Shown: positions 32,761 through 41,209, counted from the first letter of the stretch. The stretch: DNA of 64,000 nt from Kitasatospora viridis (GCF_007829815.1 NZ_VIWT01000001.1:5667001-5731000), one strand, 5' to 3'. The notes: generated from the sequence alone by a model not told the origin. Program-made: numbers and translations.

Positions 32761-33975
32761 ATGGACACCGAACGCCCCTTTGACCTCGTCCTCTTCGGCG
32801 CCACCGGGTTCACCGGCCGGCTCACCGCCGAGTACCTCGCCGCCGCCGCGCCGGCCGGAACCCGGTGGGCGCTGGCCGGCCGCAACCCGCAGCGGCTCGC
32901 CGCCGTCCGCCGGGAGCTCGCCGCCGCGCACCCCGATCTGGCCGACCTGCCGCTGCTCACCGCGGACGCCGGCGACCGGGCCGCGCTGCGCGAGGTGGCC
33001 GAATCGGCCCGGGTGGTGGTCTCCACCGTCGGCCCGTACCTGCGGCACGGCGAGCCGCTGGTGGCCGCCTGCGCCGAGGCCGGCACCGACTACCTGGACC
33101 TGACCGGCGAGCCCGAGTTCGTGGACCGGATGTACCTGCTGCACCACGAGCGCGCGCAGCGCTCCGGCGCGCGGCTGGTGCACTCCTGCGGCTTCGACTC
33201 GGTGCCGCACGACCTGGGCGTGCAGTTCACCCTGGCCCAACTGCCGGTGGCCACCGAGGAAGCGAAGGTCAGGGTGCGCGGCTACGTCCGGGCCGGTGGC
33301 AGCCCCTCGGGCGGCACCTTCGACTCCGCGCTCACCGCGCTCTCCCGCCCGCGGGCGGCGCTGGCGGCCGGCAAGCAGCGCCGGGCCGCCGAGCAGCGCC
33401 CGGCCGGCCGGCGGATCAGCACCTCGACGGACCGGCCGCACCGGTCCGCCGAGGCGCGGGCCTGGGCCTGGCCGCTGCCCACCATCGATCCGCAGGTGGT
33501 CGGCCGGTCGGCCGCCGCACTGCCGGAGTACGGGCGCGACTTCCGCTACAGCCACTACGCGGCCGTCCGCCGGCTGCCGGTCGCGCTCGGCGGCACCGCG
33601 GCGATCGGGCTGCTCGCGCTCGGCGCGCAGCTGCCGGCGCTGCGCCGGGCGCTCGGGCGGCTGCGCGCGCCGGGCGAGGGGCCGAGCGCCGAGCAGCGCG
33701 CCAAGAGCTGGTTCACCGTGCGGTTCGTCGCCGAGGCGGCGGGGGCGACGGTGTACACGGAGGTGAGCGGCGGCGACCCGGGCTACTCCGAGACCGCGAA
33801 GATCCTCGCCGAGTCCGCGCTCTGCCTGGCCTTCGACGAGTTGCCGGTGACGGCCGGTCAGCTGACCCCGGCGGTGGCCATGGGGCCGGCGCTGACCGAG
33901 CGGCTGCGGGCGGCCGGGATCGGCTTCCGAGTATTCGAACAGCCGCCGGGCGACGCGCCGCGCCGGGCGCTCTGA
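32761..33975 (+). CDS. Saccharopine dehydrogenase-like trans-acting enoyl reductase family protein
   Basis: A 404-residue protein starting DLVLFGATGFTGRLTAEYLA, a Rossmann nucleotide-binding motif. VVSTVGPYLRHGEPLVAACAEAGTDYLDLTGE and HSCGFDSVPHDLGV are conserved in the saccharopine-dehydrogenase-like/trans-acting enoyl reductase group found in actinobacteria. In mycobacteria a member (Rv2953) reduces phthiocerol/phenolphthiocerol intermediates; here no lipid synthesis genes are close. A membrane-associated loop (GGTAAIGLLALGAQLPALRR) is present. The start is ATG 32761 in the strong promoter above. No ribosome site is obvious. Confidence 0.85.
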   Translation: MDTERPFDLVLFGATGFTGRLTAEYLAAAAPAGTRWALAGRNPQRLAAVRRELAAAHPDLADLPLLTADAGDRAALREVAESARVVVSTVGPYLRHGEPLVAACAEAGTDYLDLTGEPEFVDRMYLLHHERAQRSGARLVHSCGFDSVPHDLGVQFTLAQLPVATEEAKVRVRGYVRAGGSPSGGTFDSALTALSRPRAALAAGKQRRAAEQRPAGRRISTSTDRPHRSAEARAWAWPLPTIDPQVVGRSAAALPEYGRDFRYSHYAAVRRLPVALGGTAAIGLLALGAQLPALRRALGRLRAPGEGPSAEQRAKSWFTVRFVAEAAGATVYTEVSGGDPGYSETAKILAESALCLAFDELPVTAGQLTPAVAMGPALTERLRAAGIGFRVFEQPPGDAPRRAL

Positions 33976-34045
33976 ACAGGGGGACTGTCAGTCCCGGGTG
34001 CCAGCATGGCCGGTGATCACTCGAACAGAGCGAGGAGCACCGGCA

Positions 34046-34453
34046 ATGGGCACCTGGGACTTCGGCCCCTTCGACAACGACGACGCGGCCGACTTCGCCG
34101 ACCGGCTGGACACCGCGGGGCTGGCCGAGCGCGCCGACCTGGTCCGGGCCGCGCTGCGCGCGGTGCTGGCCGAGGCCGGGTACCTGGAGGTCGACCTGGG
34201 TGCGGCCGGCGTGGCCGCTGCGGCCCTGGTCGCCGCGCGGTGCCCAGGTGGAGAACCGGTGAATCCGGTGTACGGGCCAAAAGGGGAGATTCCCGGCCTC
34301 GGGGGCGATCTGGTCGATCTCGCCGTGCGGGCGCTGGACCGGATCGGCGGCGCCGACTCCGAACTGGCCGAGCTCTGGGCGGAGTCGGGCGAAGGTGAGC
34401 GCTGGGCGGAGCGGATAGCGGGATTGCGGGTGGTCCTGGTGAAGGAGCGGTGA
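34046..34453 (+). CDS. DUF4259 family protein
   Basis: A 135-residue protein starting MGTWDFGPFDNDDAADFADRL, the N-terminal signature of DUF4259. The rest is alpha-helical: AALRAVLAEAGYLEVDLGAAGVAAAALVAAR and DLAVRALDRIGGADSELAELW. The family is common in actinobacteria and unassigned; some members are cytosolic partners of immunity-like systems, but no toxin is next to it here. The start is ATG 34046, with GAGGAG about 7 bases upstream. The next gene, a lipoprotein, begins 77 bases later. Confidence 0.85.
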   Translation: MGTWDFGPFDNDDAADFADRLDTAGLAERADLVRAALRAVLAEAGYLEVDLGAAGVAAAALVAARCPGGEPVNPVYGPKGEIPGLGGDLVDLAVRALDRIGGADSELAELWAESGEGERWAERIAGLRVVLVKER

Positions 34454-34530
34454 TGACGGTGCGATACCTTGTCTCCCAGCGAATCTAAAGACCTGGCAAA
34501 GGCCGGGTCGGCCAACAGGGGAGATGGACC

Positions 34531-35847
34531 ATCAACACCGCGATAGCGCGGGCCGCCCGCGCCACCCTCGTCACCGCCACCGGAGCTGCGCTGCTGGCGG
34601 GCGGTCTGGTGGCCTGCGGCACCGTCAAGGAGCTGAACGCCGCTCAGAAGGTCTCCGCGGCCTTCCAGAAGCTGGGCGAGAGCAAGGACCTCGGGATCAA
34701 GCTCTCGCTGGACGTCACTCCGGACCAGCTGACCGCCTACACCAAGGCGACCGGCGAGAAGATGGACCCGAAGGCGGTCCAGGCGCTGGCCGGCCTGTCG
34801 ATCTCGGTCGGGCTGCACGCCGACAAGCCGCTCAAGGACGTCAAGGCGCTCAACGCGCCCGCCGGCAGCACCCCGGACCCCCAGGCCGAGGCCGAGCTGA
34901 AGCAGCTGACGGCCGACTACCTGATCGCCGACCGCACCGGTGCCGCGCTGCTGGAGCTCCGCCAGGTCGGCGGGGTCACCTACCTGCACGGCGACCTGAC
35001 GGCCGTCGCGAAGCTGACCGGCGAGGACCCGGACCAGATGCGCAAGGGCCTGGACGAGGCGGGCGACCAGCTCGGCCCGATCAAGGACGCGCTGAACGGC
35101 GGCTGGGTCGAGTTCGACCCGCAGACGCTCAAGGACTTCGGCGCCAAGGCCGCGGCCGGTGCGTCGGCCGCGCCGGGTGCGCCCTCCGCCGTGCCCTCGG
35201 TGGACCCGAAGACCGGGCAGGACGCGTTCAACTCGCTGAAGAACATGCTCAGCGGCGACTTCAGCTTCGAGTCGCTGGGCAAGAAGGACGGCGCGGACGA
35301 GATCCGGGTCAGCCTGTCCGTGCGCAAGCTCGCCGAGGACGTGCTGAAGGCCTTCAAGCCGGTGGCCGACAAGCTGCCGAAGGAGGCCGCCGCCGGCTTC
35401 CCGACCAGTGTTCCCTCGGACGTGCCGGACAAGACGGTCAGCGCCGAACTCGCCATCAAGAACGGCTCGCTGGCCTCGGCCACCTTCGACCTGGCGCAGC
35501 TGGACTCGAAGGCCCCGTCCACCAGCTACCTGCCGCTGAAGTTGGCCTTCGACCAGAGCGCCCCGGCGGTCCAGGCGCCCGCGAACGCCACCAAGCTGAC
35601 CGAGCAGGACCTGGAGAAGGCCTTCACCGCCATGGCCGGCATGCGGCAGAGCGCCGACGGCTCGGGCGGCGCGGGCGGCCCCGGCGCGCTCCCGGGCACC
35701 CCGGCGCCGACGCTGACCGACGCCCAGGTGCAGGAGCTGGCGCAGAAGACCGGTGAGCCGGCCGACTCGATCCGGGCGATGAACCGGCTCGGCTTCGGCT
35801 ACGACGACATCCTGGCGATGGCCCAGGACGACAACAACCAGGCCTGA
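34531..35847 (+). CDS. Lipoprotein with apparent ATC start codon
   Basis: A 438-residue protein if translation begins at ATC 34531. Frame and signal peptide support this: 26 residues, Ala/Thr/Leu-rich, ending LVAC at residues 26-29 (lipobox, Cys 29). AGGGGAG (34517-34523) sits 7 bases before the ATC. There is no ATG, GTG or TTG in frame between the upstream stop and the GTG at 34609, and that GTG would remove the signal peptide (its protein would start MACGTV). The mature chain is Ala-, Asp- and Lys-rich with repeated helix-strand patterns, like actinobacterial lipoproteins of unknown role. If the sequence has an error of one base near 34528, an ATG would be available instead. Confidence 0.7.
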   Translation: MNTAIARAARATLVTATGAALLAGGLVACGTVKELNAAQKVSAAFQKLGESKDLGIKLSLDVTPDQLTAYTKATGEKMDPKAVQALAGLSISVGLHADKPLKDVKALNAPAGSTPDPQAEAELKQLTADYLIADRTGAALLELRQVGGVTYLHGDLTAVAKLTGEDPDQMRKGLDEAGDQLGPIKDALNGGWVEFDPQTLKDFGAKAAAGASAAPGAPSAVPSVDPKTGQDAFNSLKNMLSGDFSFESLGKKDGADEIRVSLSVRKLAEDVLKAFKPVADKLPKEAAAGFPTSVPSDVPDKTVSAELAIKNGSLASATFDLAQLDSKAPSTSYLPLKLAFDQSAPAVQAPANATKLTEQDLEKAFTAMAGMRQSADGSGGAGGPGALPGTPAPTLTDAQVQELAQKTGEPADSIRAMNRLGFGYDDILAMAQDDNNQA

Positions 35848-35891
35848 CACGAGCTCGCCTGACACGAACGTCGCCTGGCGCCGCGTCGACG

Positions 35892-35933
35892 AACGGGTGC
35901 CGCCCGCTCCACCGGGAGCGGGCGGCACCCGTT
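35892..35933. terminator. Bidirectional terminator hairpin
   Basis: Perfect inverted repeat of 19-bp arms (35892-35910 and 35915-35933) with a 4-base loop, between the convergent lipoprotein gene and the 35953 gene. Confidence 0.88.
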
Positions 35934-35952
35934 CTGCCGTTCGGCGCCGCGC

Positions 35953-36528
35953 TCAGTCGTTCAGGGCGGCCTTCCAGACCCAGGAGGTGAGCCGCTCCCG
36001 GCCCGGCAGCTCGCCCCGGCCGGTCTGCCAGAGCAGCACGTCGACCGGGTCGCCGGCCGGCGCCTGCGGGAAGAGCCGCTCCAGCACCCGGGCGCTGGGC
36101 CCGGCCGGCGGCCGCCAGTCGAGGCCGAGCCCGCCGGCGATGTCAGTGGTGTGCAGCAGGACTTCGGCGGTGCCCATGGCGGCGAAGCCGCTCGGGTCGG
36201 TCGGGCCCCAGTGCCAGGCGCGGTCGGCCGGGTCGGCGGCGGCGAGCTGGGTGCCGAGCAGCCGGCCGCAGGCGGTGATCACCCGGAGCAGCTCGGCCGG
36301 GTCGGCGTCCTGGTGGACCGTCAGGTCGAACGGCAGGTAGCCGCCGCCCGCGGCGCCCGTCACCTGGCCCGCGTAGGCGAGCAGGTCGTGCGCGATGTGG
36401 GCGGCGGTCTCCCGGCAGCTCCAGGTCAGCGACCCGGCGGGCACCGACCAGTCGGCGCCGGTGTGCGGGGCGAGCAGGGCGACGGATTCGCGGACGGCGA
36501 GCTCGACGTCGCTCAAGGTGCCGGTCAT
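35953..36528 (-). CDS. DinB-like maleylpyruvate isomerase-fold protein
   Basis: A 191-residue protein. SLTWSCRETAAHIAHDLLAYAGQ is the conserved helix of mycothiol-dependent maleylpyruvate isomerase N-terminal-fold proteins, where the two His of HIAH can bind metal. MGTAEVLLHTTDIAGGLG supplies the third His helix. These proteins often use mycothiol or bind zinc; the reaction is unknown. The ATG at 36528 overlaps the TetR stop codon as ATGA (36525-36528), so they are translationally coupled and the TetR gene is first in the operon. Confidence 0.78.
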   Translation of the reverse strand: MTGTLSDVELAVRESVALLAPHTGADWSVPAGSLTWSCRETAAHIAHDLLAYAGQVTGAAGGGYLPFDLTVHQDADPAELLRVITACGRLLGTQLAAADPADRAWHWGPTDPSGFAAMGTAEVLLHTTDIAGGLGLDWRPPAGPSARVLERLFPQAPAGDPVDVLLWQTGRGELPGRERLTSWVWKAALND

Positions 36529-37169
36529 CGTGGATGTCTTCCGGTGAGCGGGACGGGGTCGGCGGTTCGCAGGCCATCCAACAGGACCCGCAGAGTGCGG
36601 CGCCACTGTGATTCGTCGGCGGTCAGGCCGAGGGTGCGCGGGCCGGTGGCGACCGCGGCGAGCAGGAACGGCACGTCCTGCCAGGCCAGATCGGCCCTGA
36701 TCCGGCCCGCGTCCTGCGCCCGGCCGACCAGCAGGCGGAAACGTTCGCGCAGTTCGGCCAGGGTGGCGTCGAGCGCCTCGCCGCAGGCGCCGCCGAGCGC
36801 CTCGCCGATGCCGCAACTCTCGCCGCGCAGGCCCACGTAGGCGGCGGCGAACTCGCAGAAGCCCTGCCAGGGGTCGGGGTGCTCCAGCGCCCGGTCGGCG
36901 GCCCGGCAGATGTCCAGCAGCACTTCGTCGAGCACGGCGAGCAGCAGGGCCTCGCGGGACGGGACCCGCCGGTAGAAGGTGCCGACGCCGACGCCGGCCC
37001 GGGCGGCGATCTCGTGGGCGGAGGCCTCCACGCCGGTCTCGGCGATCGCCGCCCGGGCGGCGGCCACCAGCCGCTCCACGTTCCGCCGGGCGTCCGCCCG
37101 TGGTTGACGGCCCGTCGGATCGGCCGTCTCGACGAGCAGCCGGTCCACGGCCCTCGAAAGCGTGTCCAT
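36525..37169 (-). CDS. TetR-family transcriptional regulator
   Basis: A 214-residue regulator with a TetR N-terminal helix-turn-helix: LVAAARAAIAETGVEASAHEIAARAGVGVGTFYRRVPSREALL, and a large helical ligand domain. The C-terminal part resembles the TetR_C_33-like group. The ATG at 37169 lies seven bases after TAGGCT (37182-37177), so the message may be leaderless. The downstream DinB-like gene overlaps its stop codon. Two palindromic sites upstream are good candidates for its operator and also face the divergent Gfo/Idh/MocA gene. Confidence 0.9.
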   Translation of the reverse strand: MDTLSRAVDRLLVETADPTGRQPRADARRNVERLVAAARAAIAETGVEASAHEIAARAGVGVGTFYRRVPSREALLLAVLDEVLLDICRAADRALEHPDPWQGFCEFAAAYVGLRGESCGIGEALGGACGEALDATLAELRERFRLLVGRAQDAGRIRADLAWQDVPFLLAAVATGPRTLGLTADESQWRRTLRVLLDGLRTADPVPLTGRHPR

Positions 37170-37187
37170 GGGGGAGAGCCTACCGCT

Positions 37188-37244
37188 AACTGGACCAGAG
37201 CTGTCCGGTTCGCTACTGTCGATGAAGCGGACAGCAGCTGTCCG
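37188..37244. promoter_or_regulatory. Paired TetR operator sites
   Basis: Site A, 37188-37210, AACTGGACCAGAGCTGTCCGGTT (each arm ≤10 bp, imperfect palindrome). Site B, 37228-37244, a perfect CGGACAG-CAG-CTGTCCG palindrome. The shared core is a GGAC/GTCC arm. They lie between the TetR gene and the divergent oxidoreductase gene. Confidence 0.65.
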
Positions 37245-37264
37245 TTTACTGGAGGGGGAGAGTC

Positions 37265-38386
37265 ATGGGCGAGCAGCGGATCCGGGTGGGGATCGTCGGC
37301 GTCAATCCGCAGCAGGGGTGGGCCGCCAGGGCGCACATCCCGGCGCTGCGATCGCTGCCCGAGTACGAGATCACGGCGGTCGGCACCAGCCGGATCGAGA
37401 GCGCGCGGGCGGCGGCCGAGCACTTCGGGGTCGCGCACGCCTTCGCCGACGCGCGGGAGTTGGCCGAGCACCCGGAGGTCGATCTGGTGGTCGTCACGGT
37501 CAAGGTGCCGGCCCACCTGGAGCTGGTGGGCGCCGCGCTGGCGGCCGGCAAGCACGTCTACTGCGAGTGGCCGCTGGCCCGCACCACCGAGGAGGCCGAA
37601 CTCCTGGTCGCCGCGGCCGAGTCGGCCGGGGTGCGGACCGCGATCGGCCTCCAGGCGCGGTACGCGCCCGCGCTGCTCCAGGCGCGCGAGCTGATCGGAC
37701 AGGGGTACCTGGGCGAACTGGGCTCGGTGACCGTCTACTCCGGGCGGGCCAAGGGGGCCGGCGAGCGGATGCCGGACTGGGCGCTGTACACCCTGGACCG
37801 GGCCAGCGCCGCCGGCACCCTGGAGGTGGCGGGCGGCCACACGCTGGACGCCGTGCAGCACCTCGTCGGCGAACTCGCCTCGCTGCAAGCCGACCTGACG
37901 ATCCGTCGGAGCTCGTACCTGTCGGCGGACGGCACCCGTCGGATCGCGGTGACCAGTCCGGACCAGGTGCTGGTCAACGGTCGGCTGGGCGACGGCGCGG
38001 CGGTCTCGGCGCACATCCACGACGGGCGGTCGGCGGGAGCCGGCACCCGGATCGAACTGGTCGGCAGCGAAGGGGTGCTGGTGCTGGAGTCCTCCGGTCC
38101 GGCCGGGCCGGGCGGGATCCAGATGGGTGCGCTGCGGCTGCGCGCCGGCCGCGAGGTGGGCGGCGAGCTGGTCGAACTCGACCTGCCGCCGCGGCACTTC
38201 GCGGCCGACCCGGCGCGCACCGGGGACGAGGGGTTCCACGTCGGCCAGCTGTACGCCCGGCTCGCCGCCGACCTGCGCAGCGGGGAGCGGACGGTGCCGG
38301 ACTTCGCCGAGGGGCTGCGGCTGCACCGGGTGCTGGACGCGGTGCGGCGCGCCGCCGGGACCGGGGTGCGGCAGAGCATCGGCTGA
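37265..38386 (+). CDS. Gfo/Idh/MocA-family protein with EWP in place of EKP
   Basis: A 373-residue protein with an N-terminal Rossmann domain (VGIVGVNPQQGWAARAHIPAL) and a C-terminal Gfo/Idh/MocA alpha/beta domain. The family's catalytic lysine lies in an EKP motif; here that position reads CEWPLA, so Lys is replaced by Trp. This is seen in Gal80-like and some other non-enzymatic members, and suggests weak or altered dehydrogenase activity. The start is ATG 37265, with GGAGGGGGAG just upstream. It is divergent from the TetR operon and shares the operator pair, so TetR probably controls it. Confidence 0.85.
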   Translation: MGEQRIRVGIVGVNPQQGWAARAHIPALRSLPEYEITAVGTSRIESARAAAEHFGVAHAFADARELAEHPEVDLVVVTVKVPAHLELVGAALAAGKHVYCEWPLARTTEEAELLVAAAESAGVRTAIGLQARYAPALLQARELIGQGYLGELGSVTVYSGRAKGAGERMPDWALYTLDRASAAGTLEVAGGHTLDAVQHLVGELASLQADLTIRRSSYLSADGTRRIAVTSPDQVLVNGRLGDGAAVSAHIHDGRSAGAGTRIELVGSEGVLVLESSGPAGPGGIQMGALRLRAGREVGGELVELDLPPRHFAADPARTGDEGFHVGQLYARLAADLRSGERTVPDFAEGLRLHRVLDAVRRAAGTGVRQSIG

Positions 38387-38394
38387 CGGTCCGT

Positions 38395-39072
38395 CTACTC
38401 GGCCTGGGCGAGCAGGAGTTCGAGCAGCTGGTCGGGCGCGTCGCGGATGATGTCGTGGCCGACCGGCAGCTCCAGTGCCGTCCAGGACGGGTCCTGACGG
38501 ATCCGGTCCCAGGTGGCCCGGAAGGGGGTGCCCTCGAAGCCGCTCAGGTGCAGGTACGTGCGGCGCTCGATCTTCTCGTGCGCGCCGGTCAGCCGGATCC
38601 GCTGGAGCTGGGAGGCGAGCGGGTGGGTGGTGATGCGGGGGTCGCGGTCGGCCAGGAAGGCGGGCGGCACCATCGCGAAGCCGTTGCCCGCGGCAGCCTG
38701 GACGATGCGCTCGCGCCAGGCGGTGGGGTTGATGTCGAAGGCCGACTCGCCGTCGCGCGGGGCGAAGGCGTCCAGGTGGACCAGCGAGCGGATCCGCTCG
38801 GGGCGCTGGTCGGCGGCGCCGGTGATCGGCATGCCGCCGTAGCTGTGGCCGACCAGCACCACCGGCTCGGCCGGGTCCTCGTCGATCGCCCGCACCACGT
38901 CGGCGATGTGGGTGTCCAGGTTGACCGAGCCGTCGAGCAGGTGGTTGTGCTCGCCGACGCCGGTGAGGGTCAGGGAGACCACCCGGTGGCCCAGGTCGCG
39001 CAGCCGCTCGGCGACCGGCTCGAACCACCAGCCGCCGTGGTAGGTGCCGGGGACGAGGAGGTAGCTGGCCAT
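38395..39072 (-). CDS. Alpha/beta-fold hydrolase (EstC/salicylate-esterase-like)
   Basis: A 225-residue serine hydrolase. The nucleophile Ser is in VVLVGHSYGGMPI. The N-terminal LVPGTYHGGWWFEPVAERL supplies the oxyanion loop, and a C-terminal His is in LPVGHDIIRD. This arrangement fits the plant-MES-like/EstC group of short esterases (about 230 residues), which act on methyl esters of small acids or related esters; the substrate is not evident. The ATG at 39072 has GGAG 9 bases upstream. It converges on the Gfo/Idh/MocA gene, 8 bp away. Confidence 0.85.
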   Translation of the reverse strand: MASYLLVPGTYHGGWWFEPVAERLRDLGHRVVSLTLTGVGEHNHLLDGSVNLDTHIADVVRAIDEDPAEPVVLVGHSYGGMPITGAADQRPERIRSLVHLDAFAPRDGESAFDINPTAWRERIVQAAAGNGFAMVPPAFLADRDPRITTHPLASQLQRIRLTGAHEKIERRTYLHLSGFEGTPFRATWDRIRQDPSWTALELPVGHDIIRDAPDQLLELLLAQAE

Positions 39073-39231
39073 GGGGTGCTCCGGTGTCGAAGGGGTGGGC
39101 CTGGGTTCGGGTTCCACTCTGGCGGCTCGCGAGTGATACGTCCAAGAGTTGGTTCTGCTGGCAGTCAGAACGGATCGTTATCGGGCACTCCGGCGGTTCC
39201 ATCGCGCGTTGGACCTGGTGGAGGTGGGTCG

Positions 39232-39462
39232 ATGAGTGCCGATGAGGGGCCTGCCGGGGACGGCGGCGGCGACTGGGACGAGGTCGAGCTGGACGAGGCG
39301 TTCGTCCGCTCGGCGCCGGCGGTGGAGCCCTCGGGGCGGGCCCGGATGCTGGCCGCGCGCTGGCGCCGCGAGCCGCCCGAGCCGGAGCCGTGGCGCTCGG
39401 ACCGGCCGCCGGCGGGGTGGTTCTGGAGCAAGGCCCGGCGTGGGTGGTGGCGCAGGAGGTAG
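39232..39462 (+). CDS. Small hypothetical protein with basic tail
   Basis: A 76-residue protein starting MSADEGPAGDGGGDWDEVELDEAFVRSA and ending WFWSKARRGWWRRR. The first half is acidic and the second Trp/Arg-rich, with no membrane segment. I do not recognise a family, though similar short actinobacterial proteins are common. The start is ATG 39232, with GGAGGTGG just upstream, which supports a real gene. It is followed 80 bp later by the 2Fe-2S protein on the same strand and may share its transcript. Confidence 0.6.
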   Translation: MSADEGPAGDGGGDWDEVELDEAFVRSAPAVEPSGRARMLAARWRREPPEPEPWRSDRPPAGWFWSKARRGWWRRR

Positions 39463-39542
39463 TGGCACGGTGGCGGGCCCCGGCTGGCACCACGGCATAC
39501 TGATCAGCTGATGGTCGGGCTGGTGGGAACGGAGCGGGGTCG

Positions 39543-39947
39543 ATGGGGCGGCGGGACAAGGCGGCCAAGCAGGGCGCGGGGGCACCGCGCTGCACGGTGA
39601 CGGTCTGCCGGGGGTGCTGCTGCGGGACGCCGAAGGTGCCGGGCCTGGACCACGCGGGCCAGCTGGCCGATCTGCGCAGCTCGCTGGCGGGCGTCGCACA
39701 GGTGCGGCCGGTGGGCTGCCTGGACGCGTGCGACCGCGCCAACGTGATCGTGATCCAGCCCTCGGGGGAGGGGCGCCGGGCCGGCGGGCGGCCGGTCTGG
39801 CTGGGCTTCGTCAACGACCCGGACGCGGCGCGGGACATCACCGCCTGGGTGGCGGCGGGCGGTCCGGGGCTGGTGGACCCGCCGGCCGTGCTGGAGCTGT
39901 ACTCCTTCGCCCCGTCCCGCCGGATCCGCGAGTCGCTGCCCGAGTGA
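39543..39947 (+). CDS. Thioredoxin-like [2Fe-2S] ferredoxin domain protein
   Basis: A 134-residue protein. CTVTVCRGCCCGTPKVPG and VGCLDACDRANVIVIQPS give the four or more Cys of a thioredoxin-like [2Fe-2S] domain (spaced C-x4-C near residues 17-22 and C-x3-C near 60). These domains occur alone in many actinobacteria and probably transfer electrons or bind Fe-S clusters for a partner. The last third is a mixed helix-strand tail. The start is ATG 39543 with GGAGCGGGG upstream. It converges on hmp, 49 bp away. Confidence 0.82.
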   Translation: MGRRDKAAKQGAGAPRCTVTVCRGCCCGTPKVPGLDHAGQLADLRSSLAGVAQVRPVGCLDACDRANVIVIQPSGEGRRAGGRPVWLGFVNDPDAARDITAWVAAGGPGLVDPPAVLELYSFAPSRRIRESLPE

Positions 39948-39996
39948 CCGGGCCCCGGGCCGACCCCGAGGGGCCGACCCGGAGTCCGACGGTGCG

Positions 39997-41175
39997 TCAG
40001 GCGCGGGCGAGCCACAGGTCGGGGCCGAAGACCTCGTAGTGGATGGCCGAGGCGGGCAGGCCGGCGTCGATCAGCTGGCTGCGGGTGAAGCGCAGGAACG
40101 GCAGCGGGCCGCACAGGTAGGCGGTGGTGCCGGGCGGCACCACCAGGGCGCTCAGGTCGATCAGCCCGGTGCGGTCGGCGGGCCACTCGGCCGACTCCGG
40201 CCGCTCGTACCAGACGTGCGCCTCGCCGTTCGGCAGCGCGGCGGTGAGCCGGCCCAGCTCGGCGCGGAAGGCGTGGTCGGCGGGGGAGCGGTCGGCGTGC
40301 GCCGCGATCACCCGGCGCTTGGAGTCGCCCTCGACCAGGTGGCTCAGGATGCCGATCATCGGGGTGCAGCCGATCCCGGCGGAGACCAGCAGCACCGGCG
40401 CGTCGTCCGCCCCGTCGAGGTGGACGTCGCCGAACGGCAGGCTGACCCGCACCGCGGCGCCGACCGGGACCCGCTCGTACAGGTGCCGGGAGACCTCGCC
40501 GTCGCGCTTCACGGTGAACCGGAGGGTGTCGGCCGAGGCGCCGGAGAGGCTGTACTGGCGGATCTGCCGGGCGCCGTCGGCCAGTTCGACCTGGACCGAG
40601 ACGTACTGGCCCGGGCGGTGGGCCGGGGCGGGACCGCCGTCGGCCGGCTCGACCTCGAAGGTCACCACCTCGGCGGTCTCCGCGCGCCGGCCGACCACCC
40701 GGTACTCGCGCCAGACCTCGCCGACCGGCACACCGGCCTCCTGGCAGAGCCGGGCCTCGATGGCGATCAGCGCGTTGGCCATCAGCCAGTAGACCTCGTC
40801 CCAGGCCGCCGCCACCTCGGGGGTGACCGCCTCGCCGAGCACCTCGACGATCGCCGCGAACAGGTGCTCCCGGACCACCGGGTACTGCTCCGGGCGCACC
40901 CCGAGCGAGGCGTGCTTGTGGGCGATCCGGGCGAGCATCGCGTCCGGCCGCTCCTCGGGGCGCTCCAGCAGCACGGTGGCGAAGGCGACGATCGAGCCGG
41001 CCAGTGCCTGCTGCTGGCTGCCGTCCGCCTGGTTGCCCCGGTTGAAGAGGTCGCGGGCGAGCTCCGGGTGGGCGGCGAAGAGCCGGCGGTAGAAGAGCGG
41101 GGTGATCTCCCCGATCGAGCCGCCGATGGCGGTGAGGGTGGCGCGAACGGTGGCTGCGGCCTGCGCGGACAGCAT
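39997..41175 (-). CDS. hmp: Flavohaemoglobin (nitric oxide dioxygenase)
   Basis: A 392-residue Hmp. The globin domain (about 1-140) has the proximal His region HKHASLGVRPEQYPVV (H88, Tyr 98). Next is the FAD-binding ferredoxin-reductase domain with RQYSLS, and the NAD domain with GIGCTPMIG and YLCGPLPFL. It oxidises nitric oxide to nitrate using NAD(P)H and oxygen. The start is ATG 41175. It lies immediately downstream of an NsrR-type site (41185-41209) and of the nsrR gene, which ends 74 bp upstream on the same strand, so NsrR control is expected. Confidence 0.93.
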   Translation of the reverse strand: MLSAQAAATVRATLTAIGGSIGEITPLFYRRLFAAHPELARDLFNRGNQADGSQQQALAGSIVAFATVLLERPEERPDAMLARIAHKHASLGVRPEQYPVVREHLFAAIVEVLGEAVTPEVAAAWDEVYWLMANALIAIEARLCQEAGVPVGEVWREYRVVGRRAETAEVVTFEVEPADGGPAPAHRPGQYVSVQVELADGARQIRQYSLSGASADTLRFTVKRDGEVSRHLYERVPVGAAVRVSLPFGDVHLDGADDAPVLLVSAGIGCTPMIGILSHLVEGDSKRRVIAAHADRSPADHAFRAELGRLTAALPNGEAHVWYERPESAEWPADRTGLIDLSALVVPPGTTAYLCGPLPFLRFTRSQLIDAGLPASAIHYEVFGPDLWLARA

Positions 41176-41184
41176 CCTTGCTCC

Positions 41185-41209
41185 AAATTGGTTGATGATC
41201 TTCGCATTT
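41185..41209 (-). promoter_or_regulatory. NsrR operator upstream of hmp
   Basis: AT-rich imperfect palindrome on the minus strand, with AAATGCGAA and CAACCAATTT arms. It is like the published streptomycete NsrR sites (A-rich start, CCAATT end) in hmpA promoters. A second CCAATT occurs upstream of nsrR (near 41711-41716). Confidence 0.7.

Noticed and set aside
34524-35756. The frame from ATG 34524 for the lipoprotein locus
   Set aside because: It reads MDHQHRDSAGRPRH onwards, Arg/Gly-rich and without any domain; the ribosome site is also too close. The frame with the lipobox is better.
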